Source: Ralstonia sp. NFACC01 (GTDB lineage: Bacteria > Pseudomonadota > Gammaproteobacteria > Burkholderiales > Burkholderiaceae). From it: a DNA stretch of 64,000 nt. The DNA is taken from the NCBI RefSeq assembly GCF_900115545.1, contig NZ_FOWV01000003.1, forward strand, positions 124,001-188,000. Direction: 5' to 3'. The notes beneath the pieces are model-generated. The model was not told the origin of the DNA. It worked only from the letters and a program-made list of their open reading frames with translations, and searched no databases. The first letter of the stretch is position 1. Every line of letters starts with the position of its first letter. The position numbers were made by a program, and so were the translations under genes. Below, in pieces: positions 1-9,963 of the stretch.

Positions 1-332
1 TTCGGGCCGTCGTACAGCAGGTTGTGCTCGATCACGGCGCGCACGGCGGCAGCGGTGCCTTCCGGGCGCATGGTCAGCTGTTCGCCGTTCAATGCGTCGG
101 TGAAGGTGTACATCTCCTTCTCGACAATGTCCGTCACCTCGCCGATGCCACGCACAAACAATTGCGTCTGCTCGACGATCGGCGTGCGGATCTGCTGGTA
201 GCCATAGGCGCGCAGCATGCTGCGCACGGCGTTATCAAAGTGTTCCCACAGCGGGGCGTCACTGGGCAGCAGATCGTTCATGCCTTTGACGCCGGCGATC
301 TTCTGCACGCGTTGTTTTTGTGTATCGCTCAT
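1..332 (-). CDS. hisS: Histidine--tRNA ligase, N-terminal part (cut by window edge)
   Basis: Charges tRNA-His with histidine in the cytoplasm. Only the first 110 residues are in the window; the gene runs off the left edge. The translation from the ATG at 332 ([10 protein letters not shown]) contains the class II signature stretch TMRPEGTAA (motif 2, RPEGT at residues 89-93) and the N-terminal GMNDLLP segment typical of HisRS. It lies 96 bases downstream of ispG on the same strand, as in other betaproteobacteria, and is probably the last gene of the ndk-to-hisS operon. No strong Shine-Dalgarno is seen before this ATG. Identity is firm; the C-terminal anticodon-binding domain cannot be checked here. 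Confidence 0.93.
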   Translation of the reverse strand, partial: MSDTQKQRVQKIAGVKGMNDLLPSDAPLWEHFDNAVRSMLRAYGYQQIRTPIVEQTQLFVRGIGEVTDIVEKEMYTFTDALNGEQLTMRPEGTAAAVRAVIEHNLLYDGP

Positions 333-428
333 GATGTCACGTTGAAAGCCTGCCTCTCGCATCTACCTGAATGCGGGGCCGACCGGTCGTTTCTTGCTCT
401 GGCTTCGGGCTTCGAAGCCTGTGCCGCA

Positions 429-1715
429 TTAGACCGTCGCCGGGGTCTGTACGCCGTAATGCGTGCGCACGTACTCGTCGACGATCGTCTGGAATTCTTC
501 TGTGATGCGCTCGCCGCGCAGCGTTTTCACCTTCACGCCGTCAACGAACACCGGCGCCGCCGGCGACTCGCCCGTGCCTGGCAGTGAAATGCCGATGTTG
601 GCGTGCTTGCTCTCACCGGGGCCATTGACGATGCAGCCCATCACGGCCACGTTCATCTCTTCGACACCGGGGTACTGCTTTTTCCACGTCGGCATCTGCT
701 CGCGCAGGTACGACTGGATGCGTGCCGCCAGCTCCTGGAACACCGTACTGGTCGTGCGCCCGCAACCCGGACACGCAATCACCATGGGCGTGAAATTGCG
801 CAGGCCCATGGTCTGCAGAATCTCTTGCGCGACGATGACTTCCTTCTCGCGGGGCGCACCCGGTTCCGGCGTGAGCGAAATGCGGATCGTGTCGCCAATG
901 CCTTCCTGCAACAGCACCGACAACGCCGCCGTGGAAGCGACGATGCCCTTGCTACCCATACCGGCCTCGGTCAGGCCGAGGTGCAGCGCGTAATTGCAGC
1001 GGCGCGCCAGCTCGCGGTACACGGCAATCAGATCCTGCACGGCCGAGACCTTGCACGACAGGATGACCTGGCTGCCTGGCAAGCCCAGCTCTTCGGCCTT
1101 TTGCGCGGACTGGATCGCCGAGGTAATCAGCGCCTCGACCATCACAGCGCGCGCATCCCATGGAGTTGCACGCTGCGCGTTCTCGTCCATGATGCGCGCA
1201 AGCAGATCCTGATCGAGGCTGCCCCAGTTCACGCCGATACGCACCGGCTTATCGTAGCGGCAGGCGATCTCGATCATCTGCGCGAACTGCGTGTCGCGCT
1301 TGGCACCCTGCCCGACGTTGCCCGGGTTGATGCGGTACTTGGACAACGCCTGCGCACACTCCGGATAGTCCTGCAGCAGCTTGTGGCCGTTGTAGTGAAA
1401 ATCGCCCACCAGCGGCACATCCACACCCATGCGGTCAAGCTGCTCGCGGATGGCCGGCACCGCGGCGGCAGCGGCCGGCGTATCCACCGTGATGCGCACC
1501 AACTCAGAGCCTGCACGCGCGAGCTCCTTTACCTGGATTGCGGTACCGATGGCGTCCGACGTATCGGTATTCGTCATCGATTGCACACAGACCGGCGCGT
1601 CTCCGCCGACATGCACCACGCGGTCGCCCCAGCGGATTTCGGCCGCGCGGGAGTTCCGGCGCGGCAATGGGCCCACCAAGGCTGGAGCGCAATCGAGAGG
1701 CGTGGTGATTTCCAT
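429..1715 (-). CDS. ispG: 4-hydroxy-3-methylbut-2-enyl diphosphate synthase (flavodoxin-dependent)
   Basis: Penultimate step of the MEP isoprenoid pathway: reduces MEcPP to HMBPP with a [4Fe-4S] cluster. The 428-residue product shows the N-terminal [13 protein letters not shown] segment, a TIM-barrel-like body ([26 protein letters not shown]) and the cluster ligands in ACPGCGR (C315, C318) and [10 protein letters not shown] (C361, with the adjacent Glu). It is longer than the E. coli enzyme (372 residues), as expected for the betaproteobacterial form with inserted segments. I start at 1715 (MEITTPLDC); the open frame upstream to 1859 runs into rodZ and has no family similarity. It follows rodZ by 49 bases in one operon. 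Confidence 0.95.
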   Translation of the reverse strand: MEITTPLDCAPALVGPLPRRNSRAAEIRWGDRVVHVGGDAPVCVQSMTNTDTSDAIGTAIQVKELARAGSELVRITVDTPAAAAAVPAIREQLDRMGVDVPLVGDFHYNGHKLLQDYPECAQALSKYRINPGNVGQGAKRDTQFAQMIEIACRYDKPVRIGVNWGSLDQDLLARIMDENAQRATPWDARAVMVEALITSAIQSAQKAEELGLPGSQVILSCKVSAVQDLIAVYRELARRCNYALHLGLTEAGMGSKGIVASTAALSVLLQEGIGDTIRISLTPEPGAPREKEVIVAQEILQTMGLRNFTPMVIACPGCGRTTSTVFQELAARIQSYLREQMPTWKKQYPGVEEMNVAVMGCIVNGPGESKHANIGISLPGTGESPAAPVFVDGVKVKTLRGERITEEFQTIVDEYVRTHYGVQTPATV

Positions 1716-1764
1716 GATCAGACAAGACGTACCGCCCGCAGGCGTCACGCCATTACAAAACGGT

Positions 1765-2847
1765 TCAGGGCAACGTGGCCCGTGCCACGCGATTGCGGGC
1801 GTACTTCTGGAGATCGACGGTGGCACCGCCCACGGCCAGCGACTCAACGGCTTCCGCATTGCCGAAGACGACCTTGAAGGGCGGCGTACCGGTCAGATCG
1901 CGTGCGTCACCTTCCTTGGAAATGCCACTGGCAAGCGTCTTCCCAGTCTTGTCCTTGATCTCGTACCAGGACGAACCGGAGAAGCGTATCGAGACCGAGC
2001 CACCGCCCGATTCAGCCGGCTTGGCGGCTTCTGTCGGCAGCGCAGCGACCGGAGCGTCGACATTAATCACAGCCGGCTTGGCACCCGCAACTGCTACAGC
2101 AGGCGCCGGCGCAGCGCCATTGTCCGAACGCGGCAGCGTGGGCGGCGGAGCCAGCGGCGCAGTCACCACACCGGAGGCCGGAGCGGCCGGCGTAACGGGC
2201 GTCAACGGTGTCGGCATCGAAGCAGCCGGCGTTTCTGCGGGCGCCTGCTCAACCGCTGGAGCCACTTGCGCGGGGGCGGCGTGCTCCACCGCCGGTGCTT
2301 CCTTCGCGGTGGAGTCGGTGTTTTGCGTAGCCGCAGTTTGCGTGGCGAACCACTGCTTGAGACGGTCCATACCGGCCAGCGCGCCAGCCGCCACAAGCAC
2401 CGCAACCAGCACGCCGATCAGCCAGCGGCCACTGCCACTCCGACGCTTGGCAAAGCTCGGTTTGTCGGAGAACGATTCACCCAGCCCACCCTCAGGACGC
2501 AAGCCGATGTTGGTGACCGGCGCACGCGCGTTCAAACGCGCAAGCTGATCATCTACATTGACCTGCAGCGCGCGTGCATAGGCACGGATGAGCCCCTTGG
2601 TAAACGTCATGTCGGGCAATGCTCCGACATCTGCCGATTCCACCGCCAACAACTTGCCCGGCGCCACTTTCAATCGCGTGGCTAGATCGTCGACCGTCAG
2701 ACGCTGATGCTCACGGCCGCCGCGCAGGCGTTCGGCAATCTCGCGCAGCGCTTCGTCGCGCTCCGGCGACGCGGCCGCAGGCGGATTCGAGGCAGGCACC
2801 GTCCCATGAGAGAAGTCGGCAGCGCTTGCCACGTCGCGATCAGTCAT
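1765..2847 (-). CDS. rodZ: RodZ-like helix-turn-helix membrane protein (DUF4115)
   Basis: Bitopic inner-membrane protein of the RodZ family, which links MreB filaments to the elongation machinery and cell shape. The 360-residue product has a cytoplasmic Xre-like HTH at about residues 33-105 ([19 protein letters not shown]), one membrane helix at about 142-161, a Pro/Ala/Thr-rich periplasmic linker, and a C-terminal DUF4115 domain ([14 protein letters not shown]). The chosen ATG at 2847 overlaps the pilW stop by 8 bases, indicating translational coupling; the longer frame to 3003 lies inside pilW. The neighbourhood pilW-rodZ-ispG is conserved. Family assignment is firm; the role in shape is from the family. 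Confidence 0.88.
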   Translation of the reverse strand: MTDRDVASAADFSHGTVPASNPPAAASPERDEALREIAERLRGGREHQRLTVDDLATRLKVAPGKLLAVESADVGALPDMTFTKGLIRAYARALQVNVDDQLARLNARAPVTNIGLRPEGGLGESFSDKPSFAKRRSGSGRWLIGVLVAVLVAAGALAGMDRLKQWFATQTAATQNTDSTAKEAPAVEHAAPAQVAPAVEQAPAETPAASMPTPLTPVTPAAPASGVVTAPLAPPPTLPRSDNGAAPAPAVAVAGAKPAVINVDAPVAALPTEAAKPAESGGGSVSIRFSGSSWYEIKDKTGKTLASGISKEGDARDLTGTPPFKVVFGNAEAVESLAVGGATVDLQKYARNRVARATLP

Positions 2848-3637
2848 CCCAGGCTCCTCGTTCGAATGCCGCCTCTTCGGGCGCATTGGGGAAGCGACGC
2901 TGCAATTGCGCGCTCCATGCGTTCTGCTGCGAAGTGTCGCCAAGGCGGCGCGCGATGCGAGCGCCCAGCCACAGGCTTTCTGCCGTCGCATTGCCACGGC
3001 CATTCACACGTTCGATAAACGGCATGGCACGCGCATATTCGCGGCGTTTGTAGTAAAGCTGCGCCAACGTGAGGTTGGTCAGCAGATTGTTTGCGTCGAT
3101 GTACGTGGCGCGCGTCAAACTCTTCTCCGCGCCGTCCAGATCGCCCTGACGCATCTGGCAGACGCCAAGGTTCGTCCACGGTTTGGCGGGGCTGCCGGCG
3201 GCGGGCGCCTCGATGGCCTGGCGCAACATCGCCATGCCTTGATCTGGCTTGCCTCCTTGCGAGCACAGGAACCAGCCGTAGTTGTTCAGCAGGTCACCAT
3301 CTTGCGGTGTTGCGGCCAGAGCGCTGCGGAAACTCTCGTCAGCCTGTTCGCGTTGACCGAGATTCATATAAGCCAGCGCACGGATGTGATACGCGTTCGG
3401 GACATTCGGATCGATCGCGATGGCGTTCTTGATTTCCTCTAACGCTGTCGCACTCTGGCCGGCTTCCAAATACTGCGTCGCAAGTTGCAATCGGATCGCG
3501 GCGCGACGGCCGGCGTCGGCCTTTTGATCGGGTACGGTCGTGACTTCTCGTGTCTGTGTCTGGACCGGCGGCGACAATGCGCACCCGGCGGCTGCCAGCG
3601 TGAAGACCAGACTGACAGCTGTCGACCAACGCTTCAT
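2840..3637 (-). CDS. pilW: Type IV pilus biogenesis/stability lipoprotein PilW (PilF), TPR
   Basis: Outer-membrane-directed lipoprotein needed for assembly or stability of the PilQ secretin in type IV pili. The 265-residue product starts with a lipoprotein signal ([19 protein letters not shown], lipid-modified Cys at 19) followed by tandem tetratricopeptide repeats (for example [20 protein letters not shown], then [16 protein letters not shown]). The NYGWFLC segment is characteristic of PilF/PilW. It overlaps rlmN upstream by 4 bases (ATGA) and rodZ downstream by 8, so it is translated as part of one polycistron. The names PilF and PilW are both used for this family. Confidence 0.9.
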   Translation of the reverse strand: MKRWSTAVSLVFTLAAAGCALSPPVQTQTREVTTVPDQKADAGRRAAIRLQLATQYLEAGQSATALEEIKNAIAIDPNVPNAYHIRALAYMNLGQREQADESFRSALAATPQDGDLLNNYGWFLCSQGGKPDQGMAMLRQAIEAPAAGSPAKPWTNLGVCQMRQGDLDGAEKSLTRATYIDANNLLTNLTLAQLYYKRREYARAMPFIERVNGRGNATAESLWLGARIARRLGDTSQQNAWSAQLQRRFPNAPEEAAFERGAWDD

Positions 3638-4785
3638 GCGGTACCCATGCGGTGAGTTGAGTCGGCCCCGACCACGGGGATCTCGACGATCTTGCCGAAC
3701 TTGCCGCGCTCGGCCAAGCGCGTACGGTCTTTGACCTCGCCAGCGAGCTGGCCGCAGGCCGCATCGATATCGTCGCCCCGCGTCTTGCGGATGGTCGTGA
3801 CAATACCGGCGTCCAGCAACACTTGTGAGAAGCGGCGGATCTGCTCATTGTTCGAGCGCTTCAACCCCGATTCCGGGAACGGGTTGAACGGGATCAGATT
3901 GAACTTGCACGGCACGTCGGCCACGACGCGCAGCAGTTCACGGGCGTGCTCGACGGTATCGTTGACCCCATCGAGCATGCAGTATTCAAAGGTGATGAAA
4001 TCGCGCGGCGCGAATTCAAGATAGCGGCGACAGGCAGCCATCAGTTCGGCCAGCGGATACTTCTTGTTGAGCGGCACGAGCACGTCGCGCAGCGCATCGT
4101 TGGACGCATGCAGCGACACAGCAAGCGCCACGGGCACATCGCGCGCAAGGCGGTCCATCATAGGAACCACGCCTGAGGTAGATACCGTTACGCGCCGGCG
4201 CGAAAGGCCATACGCGTTGTCATCCAGCATCAAAGCCAGCGCCGGCACCACGGCGTCGTAGTTCAGCAGTGGCTCGCCCATGCCCATCATCACCACGTTG
4301 GTGATGACGCGGTCGTCCTTGGGGCCGCGACCGAGCTGCTTGCGCATGGCGAACTCGGCCATCCACAGCTGACCGATGATCTCGCCAGTGCTGAGATTGC
4401 GGGAGAAACCCTGCTTGCCGGTTGAACAGAACCGGCAGTTGACGGCACATCCCGCCTGAGACGATACGCACAACGTGCCACGGGTCTCTTCGGGGATGTA
4501 GACCGTCTCGACGGCATTGCCCTGCCCCACGTCGACCAGCCACTTACGCGTGCCGTCCGACGAGAGGTGATCGGTAATGACCGCCGGTGCCTGGATGTTG
4601 GCGCGGGTCGCGAGCTTTTCGCGCAGCGACTTGGCGAGATCGGTCATCTCGCCAAAGTCGGACGCACCCGACTGGTGAATCCAGCGCTGCAACTGCTTGG
4701 CGCGAAACGACTTCTCGCCCAGGCTCTCGCAGTACGCGAGAAGACCCTGTGCGTCGAAATCGAGGAGATTCACCACATCGCTCAT
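3634..4785 (-). CDS. rlmN: Dual-specificity 23S rRNA A2503 / tRNA A37 C2-methyltransferase
   Basis: Radical-SAM enzyme that methylates C2 of A2503 in 23S rRNA and A37 in some tRNAs, supporting translational fidelity. The 383-residue product carries the CxxxCxxC cluster motif in GCAVNCRFC (C113, C117, C120), the [20 protein letters not shown] segment, and [13 protein letters not shown]. The catalytic Cys near the C-terminus is in [10 protein letters not shown] take the ATG at 4785 (MSDVVNLL); an in-frame TTG nine bases upstream would add three residues and is less likely. The stop overlaps the pilW ATG by 4 bases. It lies 43 bases downstream of ndk in the same operon. Confidence 0.95.
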   Translation of the reverse strand: MSDVVNLLDFDAQGLLAYCESLGEKSFRAKQLQRWIHQSGASDFGEMTDLAKSLREKLATRANIQAPAVITDHLSSDGTRKWLVDVGQGNAVETVYIPEETRGTLCVSSQAGCAVNCRFCSTGKQGFSRNLSTGEIIGQLWMAEFAMRKQLGRGPKDDRVITNVVMMGMGEPLLNYDAVVPALALMLDDNAYGLSRRRVTVSTSGVVPMMDRLARDVPVALAVSLHASNDALRDVLVPLNKKYPLAELMAACRRYLEFAPRDFITFEYCMLDGVNDTVEHARELLRVVADVPCKFNLIPFNPFPESGLKRSNNEQIRRFSQVLLDAGIVTTIRKTRGDDIDAACGQLAGEVKDRTRLAERGKFGKIVEIPVVGADSTHRMGTA

Positions 4786-4828
4786 GACTTGCAACCCAAA
4801 ACTACCAATTCCAGTCTAGTGTTGACGC

Positions 4829-5254
4829 TTAGCGGCTGTAAATGTTCAAGCCCGGGAAGAAGAAAGCGACTTCCACAGCAGCCGTTTCAGCAGCGTCCGA
4901 ACCGTGCACGGCGTTGGCGTCGATGCTGTCGGCGAAGTCGGCGCGGATCGTGCCCTTCTCAGCCTTCTTCGGATCGGTTGCACCCATCAGGTCACGGTTC
5001 TTGGCGATTGCGTTTTCGCCTTCCAGCGCCTGCACCATCACGGGGCCCGAGATCATGAAGTCCACCAGATCCTTGAAGAACGGGCGCTCCTTGTGCACGG
5101 CGTAGAACTGCTCGGCTTCTGCGCGCGACAGATGGATCATCTTGGCCGCGACGACCTTCAGGCCTGCGCCTTCGAAGCGGGCGTAGATCTGGCCGATAAC
5201 ATTCTTGGCCACGGCATCCGGTTTGATAATCGACAAAGTGCGTTCGAGCGCCAT
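4829..5254 (-). CDS. ndk: Nucleoside diphosphate kinase
   Basis: Transfers the gamma phosphate between nucleoside triphosphates and diphosphates through a phospho-histidine, balancing NTP and dNTP pools. The 141-residue product has the full family length, with [12 protein letters not shown] at the N-terminus and the active-site His in NAVHGSD (H117). I start at 5254 (MALERTL) because a GGAG Shine-Dalgarno sits just upstream; an ATG four codons earlier would overlap it. It is the promoter-proximal gene of the ndk-rlmN-pilW-rodZ-ispG-hisS operon, with an extended -10 element about 47 bases upstream. Confidence 0.97.
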   Translation of the reverse strand: MALERTLSIIKPDAVAKNVIGQIYARFEGAGLKVVAAKMIHLSRAEAEQFYAVHKERPFFKDLVDFMISGPVMVQALEGENAIAKNRDLMGATDPKKAEKGTIRADFADSIDANAVHGSDAAETAAVEVAFFFPGLNIYSR

Positions 5255-5300
5255 CAAAAACTCCAAAAAATGAAGGTGTTACGTGAAAGATAAACGTTAG

Positions 5301-5309
5301 ATTCTAACA
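5301..5309 (-). promoter_or_regulatory. Candidate extended -10 promoter of the ndk operon
   Basis: On the minus strand the sequence reads TGTTAGAAT, an extended -10 (TGn plus TAGAAT), 47 bases before the ndk ATG. A TTGACA lies at 5330-5335 but the spacer would be 23 bases, too long for a standard sigma-70 promoter, so the extended -10 is the main support. Confidence 0.45.
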
Positions 5310-5622
5310 CGGGAGGAAGCCAGATTGGATGTCAAGCGGCGCAACCCGATGCCGCGCATCTCGGGAGAGAAAAGAGGCGCAGCGATCACCTCACCCTGAA
5401 CAGACTGGCTTTCGATGAACGCGCCTTAGCATCCCCTTATTGGGCGCACGAAAAGTCACCTGTGAACGGTGTTTTCCGCCGCGATTGCCCGCCAGCGACC
5501 GGAACCGCGTGGCATGCTGACTCTCCAAGTAAGGACGATGCGGCTTGCAAAAGCCGGCTTCGGATGCCACATTCGCTGTGTCGTCGCATTGTCTGCAATG
5601 TCATTCACCCCAAGGAGTTCGC
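5310..5622. other. Intergenic region between ndk and the Bax-inhibitor-like gene
   Basis: About 310 bases without a convincing gene. The short frame starting at 5462 has no ribosome binding site and ends inside the following gene in another frame, so I do not call it. The region should hold promoters for the divergent ndk operon and the gene at 5623; an AAGGAG Shine-Dalgarno is at 5612-5617. No terminator hairpin or RNA motif was recognised. Confidence 0.5.
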
Positions 5623-6324
5623 ATGGACAACCAACTCAACACGTACGGTTTTGGCGCTTCCGGCACCGCCGGCGCGTTGGCCGTCCGCAACCGCGTGCTG
5701 CGCAATACCTATTGGCTGCTCGCGCTTTCCATGATCCCCACCATCCTCGGTGCCTGGATCGGTGTCGCTACCGGCTTCAACCTGATGGGACGCAACCCGC
5801 TGATGGGTTTCGTCATCTTCATGGCAGTGGCCTTTGGCTTCTTCTACGCCATTGAGCGCTTCAAGAACAGTGGAATCGGCGTGGCGCTGCTGCTCGGCTT
5901 CACGTTCTTCATGGGGCTCATGCTGTCGCGACTGATCGGTATGATCCTGGGTTTCTCGAACGGGGCGTCGCTCATCATGACGGCGTTCGGCGGCACGGCG
6001 ATCATCTTCGGTGTGATGGCGACGGTGGCCACAGTCAGCAAGCGCGATTTCTCCGGCCTGGGCAAATGGCTGTTCATGGGCGTGCTGGTGCTGATCGTTG
6101 GCTCAGTGGCCAATATCTGGCTGCAGCTGCCGGCGATGATGCTGACGATTTCGGTGCTGGCCATCGCGATCTTCTCTGCCTACATTCTGTTCGACGTGCA
6201 GCGCATCGTGAACGGTGGCGAGACCAACTACGTGACCGCCACTCTGGCGATCTACTTGGACGTCTACAACATCTTCACGAACCTGCTGGCGATCCTGGGG
6301 ATCTTCGGCGGCAACCGCAACTAA
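5623..6324 (+). CDS. Bax inhibitor-1/YccA family membrane protein
   Basis: Inner-membrane protein of the BI-1/YccA family; E. coli YccA modulates FtsH proteolysis of membrane proteins, and other members conduct ions. The 233-residue product has about seven hydrophobic segments (for example LLALSMIPTILGAWIGVATG, GVALLLGFTFFMGLMLSRLI, ATLAIYLDVYNIFTNLLAIL) and the typical C-terminal FDVQRIVNGGETNYVTATL. The ATG at 5623 is preceded by AAGGAG at 6 bases' spacing; the frame is open for 26 codons upstream but lacks family features. It stands alone on the plus strand and ends at a strong terminator. Confidence 0.92.
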   Translation: MDNQLNTYGFGASGTAGALAVRNRVLRNTYWLLALSMIPTILGAWIGVATGFNLMGRNPLMGFVIFMAVAFGFFYAIERFKNSGIGVALLLGFTFFMGLMLSRLIGMILGFSNGASLIMTAFGGTAIIFGVMATVATVSKRDFSGLGKWLFMGVLVLIVGSVANIWLQLPAMMLTISVLAIAIFSAYILFDVQRIVNGGETNYVTATLAIYLDVYNIFTNLLAILGIFGGNRN

Positions 6325-6349
6325 GCTTCATCGCTGCGGCTAATGAAAC

Positions 6350-6382
6350 AAAAAACCGGCGCCGAGTGCGCCGGTTTTCTTT
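6350..6382. terminator. Bidirectional rho-independent terminator
   Basis: A perfect 10-bp GC-rich stem (AAAACCGGCG at 6352-6361 with CGCCGGTTTT at 6369-6378) and a 7-base loop, flanked by A and T runs, sits between the convergent Bax-inhibitor-like gene and rlmD and can stop transcription from both sides. Confidence 0.85.
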
Positions 6383-6408
6383 TGCACGCAAGACTACATG
6401 ATGGGCGA

Positions 6409-7863
6409 TCAGTCGCGCTCGAATACCGCCATCGATTCCACGTGTGATGTGTGCGGGAACATGTTCACGACGCCCGCCCCCGCCAGCCTGTAGCCAGCTT
6501 CATGCACAAGCAAACCCGCATCGCGCGCCAGCGTGGCCGGATTGCATGACACGTAAACGATGCGCTTCGGCAGCAGATCAGCCGCATCATCGCCACGCTG
6601 AGACAGCTCAGCCAGCGCCTTGGACACAGCCAGCGCGCCTTCGCGCGGCGGATCGATCAGCCAACGGTCAAACTTGCCCAGCGCGGCAATATCATCGGCC
6701 GACACTTCAAACAGATTGCGGCAAGCGAATGTCGTCTTCGCGTCCAAGCCGTTGTGCTGGGCGTTGGCAAGCGCACGTGTCGTCAGCGCCTCACTGCCTT
6801 CGATACCCATAACCTCGCGGGCACACGTGGCCATTGGCAGCGTGAAGTTGCCGATACCGCAGAACAGGTCGAGCAGCCGATCGCCCGGTTGTGCGTCGAG
6901 CAGCTTCAGCGCCCGCGACATCAGCACCCGGTTGATCTGGTGATTGACCTGCGTGAAATCCGTCGGCTTGAACGGCATGCTGATGCCGAACTCTGGCAGC
7001 GTGTACGTCAGCGTACGATCGAGCGGATGGAACGGATAAACCGTATCCGGCCCTTTGGGCTGCAGCCAGAACTGAACGTTGTGATGATCGGCAAAAGCGC
7101 GCAGCTCAGCCTCATCCTCCGCGGTGATTGGCTCGAGGTTACGCAACACCAACGCGGTCACATCCTGGCCGACGGCCAGCTCGATCTGCGGCATACGCTG
7201 CACGATTGACAAGCGCCCCACCAACTCGCGCAACGGCACCAACAGCGCGGACACGTGCGGCGGCAACACCTCGCACGACGTCATGTCCGCCACATAGCTG
7301 CTTTTGCGCTCGTGAAAACCCACCAGCACGCCGCCTTTGGCCGCAACATGACGCACGGTCAAACGCGCGCGATAGCGGTAGCCCCAATCGGGGCCAGCAA
7401 TTGGCCGGAATACCACGTCTGGACGCAGCTTAGCCAAATGCCACAGATCGTCTTCCAGGACGCGCTGTTTGATCGCAACCTGCGCGCGCGAATCCAGATG
7501 CTGCATCGAGCAGCCACCGCACACCCCAAAGAACTTGCACTGCGGCGTCACGCGCGAAGCGGACTGGCGCAGAATGTTCACAACGCTCGCCTGCTCGTAC
7601 GACGGCTTGACGCGGTGACTGCGGTACATCACCCGCTCACCCGGCAACGCGCCTTCCACGAAGACAACCTTCCCCGGCGTGCCATCCTCGTTCATCAAAC
7701 GACCGATGCCGCGCGCTTCGCCATCGAGCGAGACGATTTCCAGCGGCCCTACCACGGGCATTTCGGGCTTACGTCGGCCGCGGGGCTTGCCTGACGGCGT
7801 GTCCGGCGCAACCGTTGCTGGAGCAGAAGAGGAAGGCGTGACGTTGGGTGCAGCTTGAGACAC
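6409..7863 (-). CDS. rlmD: 23S rRNA (uracil-1939-C5)-methyltransferase
   Basis: SAM-dependent enzyme that makes m5U1939 in 23S rRNA. The product has an N-terminal TRAM domain ([15 protein letters not shown]), the iron-sulfur Cys cluster in [15 protein letters not shown], the SAM motif [13 protein letters not shown], and the catalytic [15 protein letters not shown] choose the GTG at 7863 (484 residues). The ATG at 7899 overlaps a TACAAT -10-like hexamer (7898-7903, minus strand), so it would lie upstream of the transcript if that is the promoter; the much longer open frame to 8205 is a shadow of the divergent gene. The start is the uncertain part, the function is not. Confidence 0.93.
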   Translation of the reverse strand: MSQAAPNVTPSSSAPATVAPDTPSGKPRGRRKPEMPVVGPLEIVSLDGEARGIGRLMNEDGTPGKVVFVEGALPGERVMYRSHRVKPSYEQASVVNILRQSASRVTPQCKFFGVCGGCSMQHLDSRAQVAIKQRVLEDDLWHLAKLRPDVVFRPIAGPDWGYRYRARLTVRHVAAKGGVLVGFHERKSSYVADMTSCEVLPPHVSALLVPLRELVGRLSIVQRMPQIELAVGQDVTALVLRNLEPITAEDEAELRAFADHHNVQFWLQPKGPDTVYPFHPLDRTLTYTLPEFGISMPFKPTDFTQVNHQINRVLMSRALKLLDAQPGDRLLDLFCGIGNFTLPMATCAREVMGIEGSEALTTRALANAQHNGLDAKTTFACRNLFEVSADDIAALGKFDRWLIDPPREGALAVSKALAELSQRGDDAADLLPKRIVYVSCNPATLARDAGLLVHEAGYRLAGAGVVNMFPHTSHVESMAVFERD

Positions 7864-7897
7864 GAGCGAGCCTGGGCAAAATGAGGACAAGGGCGGC

Positions 7898-7903
7898 ATT
7901 GTA
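7898..7903 (-). promoter_or_regulatory. Candidate -10 hexamer for rlmD
   Basis: TACAAT on the minus strand, 35 bases before the proposed GTG start. No good -35 is seen at 16-19 bases. The next ATG upstream of the GTG is formed by the last two bases of this hexamer, which argues for the GTG start. Confidence 0.35.
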
Positions 7904-7921
7904 AGACACCGGAGGACCAGC

Positions 7922-8785
7922 ATGGGCACCGTCATCCTGACGTGGAATATCCAGTGGGGCCGCGGCGCTGAGGGGCAAGTCAGCCTCGAGCGCCAACTCA
8001 GGCAAGCACGTGCGATGGGCGATTTCGACGTGTTATGCCTGCAGGAAGTCACCTCCGGCTTCTGCGATCTGCCGGGCCAACCCGGCCCCGACCAATGGAG
8101 CGAGCTCGCCGACGCGCTTGGCAGCGAATACACCATCATCAGCGGATTCGCGCTGGAGCGCCACAACGGCGGGCATGTACAGTGCTTCGGCAACGCCATT
8201 GCCACGCGTCTGCCCGTGCATTACATACGGCGCCACGCATTGCCCTGCCCGCCCGATGCGACGCCGTACATGCCGCGCATCGCCATTGAAGCGATCGTGC
8301 AGGCGCCTTTTGGCCCTTTGCGCATTGTCACCACCCATCTGGAGTACTACTCGGAGCCTCAGCGCGTGGCGCAAATCGATGTACTGCGAACCATCCATGC
8401 GGAAGGTTGCGCGCGTGCGAATCAACCATCCGTGCTTGGCACGGAGCCCGAAGCCGGCCCTTTTCGCCCGCTTGCACAGACCTCGGCAACCATCGTCTGC
8501 GGCGATTTCAACTGCAAGCCGGATTCGACGCCCAAGCGCCTGGCCACCGTGCCATTCACTCGCGAACCCGCTTTGCATGATGCGTGGGAGATTGCGCACG
8601 GCGCAACGCCGCAGCCACCGACTTTCGGCGTGCACGACCGCGCCGGCTGGACCGAACCGGCCTATGCGTGCGATTTCATGCTGATCAGTGAGCCACTGAA
8701 ACCGCGCCTGCTACGCGTGGAAGTCAACAGTACCGCCCGGGCATCGGATCATCAACCGATGCTGCTGGAGCTTCGGAACGACTGA
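7922..8785 (+). CDS. Endonuclease/exonuclease/phosphatase (EEP) family protein
   Basis: Probable Mg-dependent phosphoesterase of the EEP (DNase I-like) fold; substrate unknown. The 287-residue product shows the family motifs in order: TWNIQWGRG near the N-terminus, [31 protein letters not shown], and SDHQPML at the C-terminus. There is no signal peptide, so it is likely cytoplasmic. A GGAGG Shine-Dalgarno precedes the ATG. It is transcribed divergently from rlmD, with only 58 bases between the two starts. Relatives are often annotated as DNase/endonuclease or sphingomyelinase-like, but the sequence alone does not fix the substrate. Confidence 0.88.
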   Translation: MGTVILTWNIQWGRGAEGQVSLERQLRQARAMGDFDVLCLQEVTSGFCDLPGQPGPDQWSELADALGSEYTIISGFALERHNGGHVQCFGNAIATRLPVHYIRRHALPCPPDATPYMPRIAIEAIVQAPFGPLRIVTTHLEYYSEPQRVAQIDVLRTIHAEGCARANQPSVLGTEPEAGPFRPLAQTSATIVCGDFNCKPDSTPKRLATVPFTREPALHDAWEIAHGATPQPPTFGVHDRAGWTEPAYACDFMLISEPLKPRLLRVEVNSTARASDHQPMLLELRND

Positions 8786-8818
8786 AAAAGCAGGAGAAAG
8801 GCGGAGGGACCGCAGGCC

Positions 8819-9955
8819 TTACAGCACCGCGTCCTTGCGCACCCCTTGCGAGGCGAAATGGCGCTTGAGCTTGACCAGCGCTTCCTGCTGAATCTGCCGC
8901 ACGCGTTCACGCGTCAGACCCATTTCGGCGGCCAGTTCTTCCAGCGTGGCAGGCTCGATGTAGTTGAGGCCGAAGCGGCGCTCAACCACATAGCGATGCT
9001 TGTCGGACAAGCGTGCGAGCCACGACTTCATCAACTGCGACAGCTCGCGATGTGCAACCTCCTGATCGGGCGAGGCACCATGCTCGTCCGACAAGAAATC
9101 GAGCAGGCTCGTGCCGGGATCAAGATCGAACGGCGTATCCAGTGAAGTCGTGTGCTCGTTGAGCGAGAGCACGTCCTGCACTTCATCCGTGGTCTTGCCG
9201 AGCAGGTGGGCGATGTCTTCGAGGCTTGCGTCACGGCCATCCACGCCACTCTTTTCCAGATGGCGCTTGGCGCGTAGCACCTGGTTGAGCTCGCGAATTA
9301 CGTGCACGGGCAAACGAACTGTGCGCGCCTGATTCATGATCGCGCGCTCGATACTCTGGCGGATCCACCACGTTGCATACGTGGAGAAGCGGAATCCGCG
9401 TTCCGGATCGAACTTTTCGATCGCGTGCATCAGACCCAGGTTGCCCTCTTCGATCAGATCGAGCAGTGGCACACCACGATTCAGATAGCCCTTCGCAATG
9501 CTCACGACCAAGCGGAGATTGCGCTCGATCATGACTTGGCGCGCAGCAAACTCGCCCGCCTTGGCCAACGTCGAGAAATGCAGTTCCTCGGCCGGGGTCA
9601 GAAGCGGCTTGATGCTGATGCGATTGAGATAGTGCTGAACGGTGTCGGCGGCCAGTTCGGCCTGCAGCACCTTGCGGAAGTCTTCCTCGGGTGCGGCTTC
9701 CTCGGCCTCTTCACCCTCTTCCTCTTCTTCATCGGGCTCGTCGGCACTGTCCGACGTGTCATTGAGATCGGCAGAATCGGAAGCAGGCAAATCGTCGACG
9801 AGCGCGTCGACGACTTCGATTTCTTCAGCAGGGGGCTGTGCCTCGCCGCGCGCACGCCGTCCCGCACGCCCATTCGGGGTGCGCTGGCCCTCTACAGCAG
9901 CGTCGATGTTGTCATCGGCGGGGGTGACGGGCGTGGCGGCTTTCTGGCGCGGCAT
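8819..9955 (-). CDS. rpoS: RNA polymerase sigma factor RpoS
   Basis: Stationary-phase and general stress sigma factor. The 378-residue product contains region 1.2 ([16 protein letters not shown]), region 2 ([55 protein letters not shown]), quoted here as landmarks [16 protein letters not shown] and TYATWWIRQ, then regions 3 and 4 ending in the [18 protein letters not shown]. An N-terminal extension of about 90 residues is rich in Asp and Glu (a run of Glu at about residues 75-95) and is longer than in E. coli RpoS (330 residues). It lies 8 bases after nlpD. GAGG precedes the ATG. Confidence 0.94.
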   Translation of the reverse strand: MPRQKAATPVTPADDNIDAAVEGQRTPNGRAGRRARGEAQPPAEEIEVVDALVDDLPASDSADLNDTSDSADEPDEEEEEGEEAEEAAPEEDFRKVLQAELAADTVQHYLNRISIKPLLTPAEELHFSTLAKAGEFAARQVMIERNLRLVVSIAKGYLNRGVPLLDLIEEGNLGLMHAIEKFDPERGFRFSTYATWWIRQSIERAIMNQARTVRLPVHVIRELNQVLRAKRHLEKSGVDGRDASLEDIAHLLGKTTDEVQDVLSLNEHTTSLDTPFDLDPGTSLLDFLSDEHGASPDQEVAHRELSQLMKSWLARLSDKHRYVVERRFGLNYIEPATLEELAAEMGLTRERVRQIQQEALVKLKRHFASQGVRKDAVL

Positions 9956-9963
9956 GCATTCCT

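Noticed and set aside
24-587. Plus-strand open frame opposite hisS and ispG
   Set aside because: No Shine-Dalgarno or family signal; it is antisense to two firm genes and arises from high GC.
603-1877. Long plus-strand frame opposite ispG and rodZ
   Set aside because: Antisense shadow of ispG; Arg/His-rich composition typical of reversed GC-rich coding sequence.
4786-4794. TTG start for rlmN three codons upstream
   Set aside because: The ATG at 4785 gives the normal N-terminus; the TTG adds only MQV.
5462-5734. Short frame between ndk and the Bax-inhibitor-like gene
   Set aside because: No ribosome site, no recognisable sequence, and it ends inside the real gene in another frame.
7863-8205. 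Upstream extension of rlmD
   Set aside because: Runs across the divergent EEP gene; the family starts near 7863 and a -10-like element lies at 7898-7903.
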